In this document: positions 32,820 through 33,818 of the stretch, piece after piece
How the letters are laid out: each line of letters opens with the position of its first letter
Position numbering within the stretch: position 1 is the first letter of the stretch
Assembly (NCBI GenBank): GCA_902768435.1
Contig: CACXLJ010000034.1
Location: forward strand, 1 to 33,818
Direction of reading: 5' to 3'
DNA from: an uncultured Bacteroidales bacterium
Lineage (GTDB): Bacteria > Bacteroidota > Bacteroidia > Bacteroidales > Muribaculaceae
DNA length: 33,818 nt
Translations under genes and position numbers: made by a program
Notes under the pieces: generated by a model
The model's input: only the letters and a program-made list of their open reading frames with translations
Told to the model about the DNA's origin: nothing
Database searches by the model: none

Positions 32820-33818
32820 ATGAACAAGTTACTCTTTTTATTGGCCGCAATGGCTGTTGTGCTCCCAGTGTCGGCAGGAGGACAGTTTAAGTCGCATGGT
32901 TCACAGGCTGACTACCGCCCTCTCTCTCCTGATGAGATAACCATGAATGGAAACAGTCTAAACATGATCACCGATGCTTCTGATGAAATCCCCGTTGTCA
33001 TCAGCGAGGTCCCCGAGGGAACCCTTTTGACCTATTACCGTACTGGCGGTTACATCTACCACAAGTTCATGGAAACAGGTATCACCGAGTTTGAAGATGT
33101 CATGAACGTCGTGTTCGCCGAGGATGGAAAGGTTTACATCCAAAATCCCATTGCCACGCTCACCAATGGCAATTGGGTAGAGGGTACTTATGACCAGGAG
33201 AGTGGTATCATCAGCGTCCCCACTGGCCAATGCGTTTCGTGGATGGCCAATTACGGCTATGGCGGTCTGCTGGTGTGGGGCCACACCTGGTTTGAGCAGA
33301 TCTATTGGGACTATGACTACGACGAGCCTGTCTATTCGCTCCATGGTGCCTACGACCCTGATGTGACCGAAATCCGCTACAAGGTCGAGGGCAATACCAT
33401 CACGCTGCTCGATGGCCAGGGCGATGTGTGGGCTCCCTATCCCGAGTGGGGCAACACGACTGGCCCGTGTTTAATCTACACCGACGATCACGAGTGGGCC
33501 AATGTGCTGCAGTTCAACACGGTTGCCGTTCTCAATGACGAGAACCCCATCATTCCTGCTAATCCCACTGCCGACGAGTGGTATGACTGCGGTAACGACT
33601 GGGCCAGCAGCCAGTTCTATTTCACCTTGCCCACCACCGATACAGAAGGCAATCCCCTTGATCCTACTAGGCTGAGTTACAGCATCTTCCTTGATGATGA
33701 CCAAATCTACACCTTTGATTATTGGGACTATGACTATGACATTGAGGACGACATGACTGAAATACCCTACAGTATTTACTCCGATGGCTATGACATTACC
33801 GACCATGTGGTTTATTTC
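32820..33818 (+). CDS. Secreted protein, incomplete at the right edge
   Basis: The frame opens at the ATG at 32820 and is still open at the last base (333 codons). A signal peptide (MNKLLFLLAAMAVVLPVSAG) indicates export. The visible part is Tyr-, Asp- and Trp-rich and probably all-beta, with acidic repeats such as YWDYDYDEPVY and YWDYDYDIEDD. I do not recognise the family. Similar Prevotella/Muribaculaceae proteins often end in a short sorting-like tail, which would lie beyond the window. The gene follows the TPR-AraC regulator and has its own promoter next to a palindrome. Confidence 0.75.
   Translation, partial: MNKLLFLLAAMAVVLPVSAGGQFKSHGSQADYRPLSPDEITMNGNSLNMITDASDEIPVVISEVPEGTLLTYYRTGGYIYHKFMETGITEFEDVMNVVFAEDGKVYIQNPIATLTNGNWVEGTYDQESGIISVPTGQCVSWMANYGYGGLLVWGHTWFEQIYWDYDYDEPVYSLHGAYDPDVTEIRYKVEGNTITLLDGQGDVWAPYPEWGNTTGPCLIYTDDHEWANVLQFNTVAVLNDENPIIPANPTADEWYDCGNDWASSQFYFTLPTTDTEGNPLDPTRLSYSIFLDDDQIYTFDYWDYDYDIEDDMTEIPYSIYSDGYDITDHVVYF

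Overview
The window is a Bacteroidales chromosome segment, most likely from a gut Muribaculaceae- or Prevotellaceae-like organism; this placement is inferred from gene families and promoters. Promoters of the Bacteroidetes form TTTG-N19/20-TANNTTTG recur on both strands. Secreted proteins carry Bacteroidales-type lipoboxes, and the gene set (tryptophanase, TPR-membrane-HTH regulators, a secreted protein with the 'YNLQGQR...GIYI..GKK' tail) fits. At least three ordinary genes (mfd, the TonB-like gene, the GT11-like gene) end in TGA, so UGA is a stop codon for this organism at large.

The left end (1-3.7 kb) is the remarkable part. After a transposase fragment, the minus strand from 1994 to 285 looks like non-coding, AT-rich DNA under the standard code. 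One reading frame, however, runs 569 codons to a TAA with no other TAA or TAG and 31 in-frame TGA codons. Read as glycine, the TGAs give a coherent lipoprotein-like protein. A good Bacteroidetes promoter (2400-2431, minus) points at it. Divergently, about 100 bp away, lie two unusual tandem tRNAs. The first has a UCA anticodon (reads UGA), a glycine-type acceptor stem with U73, and a long variable arm. The second has a UCG anticodon and also a long variable arm. Three bases after the second tRNA starts an RNase III-like protein with a dsRBD-like domain and no recognisable catalytic acids. I interpret this as a candidate local recoding cassette, or the remains of one, or DNA exchanged with a UGA=Gly lineage such as Absconditabacteria/Gracilibacteria.

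The rest is mostly conventional. 4.0-9.3 kb: tRNA-Asn, an S41 C-terminal processing protease and mfd (transcription-repair coupling factor), the last two 3 bp apart. 9.3-14.5 kb, minus strand: a gene remnant, a TonB-C-domain protein coupled by an ATGA overlap to a TPR/HTH lipoprotein, a GNAT acetyltransferase, a GT11-like glycosyltransferase and a secreted protein. 14.6-16.3 kb: a Nudix/winged-helix regulator (NrtR-like) whose promoter is bracketed by two palindromes, followed by an ADP-ribosylglycohydrolase. 16.4-20.7 kb, minus: a 1271-residue membrane protein of unknown function with a zinc-ribbon membrane partner. 21-25 kb: pheT, a cupin and yebC. 25-27 kb: two lipoproteins and mscL. 27.4-30.4 kb: gapA and tnaA, the latter with a possible leader peptide. 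30.4-33.8 kb: an IS982-type transposase remnant, a TPR-AraC membrane regulator frameshifted by an exact 19-bp tandem duplication, and a secreted protein cut by the window edge.
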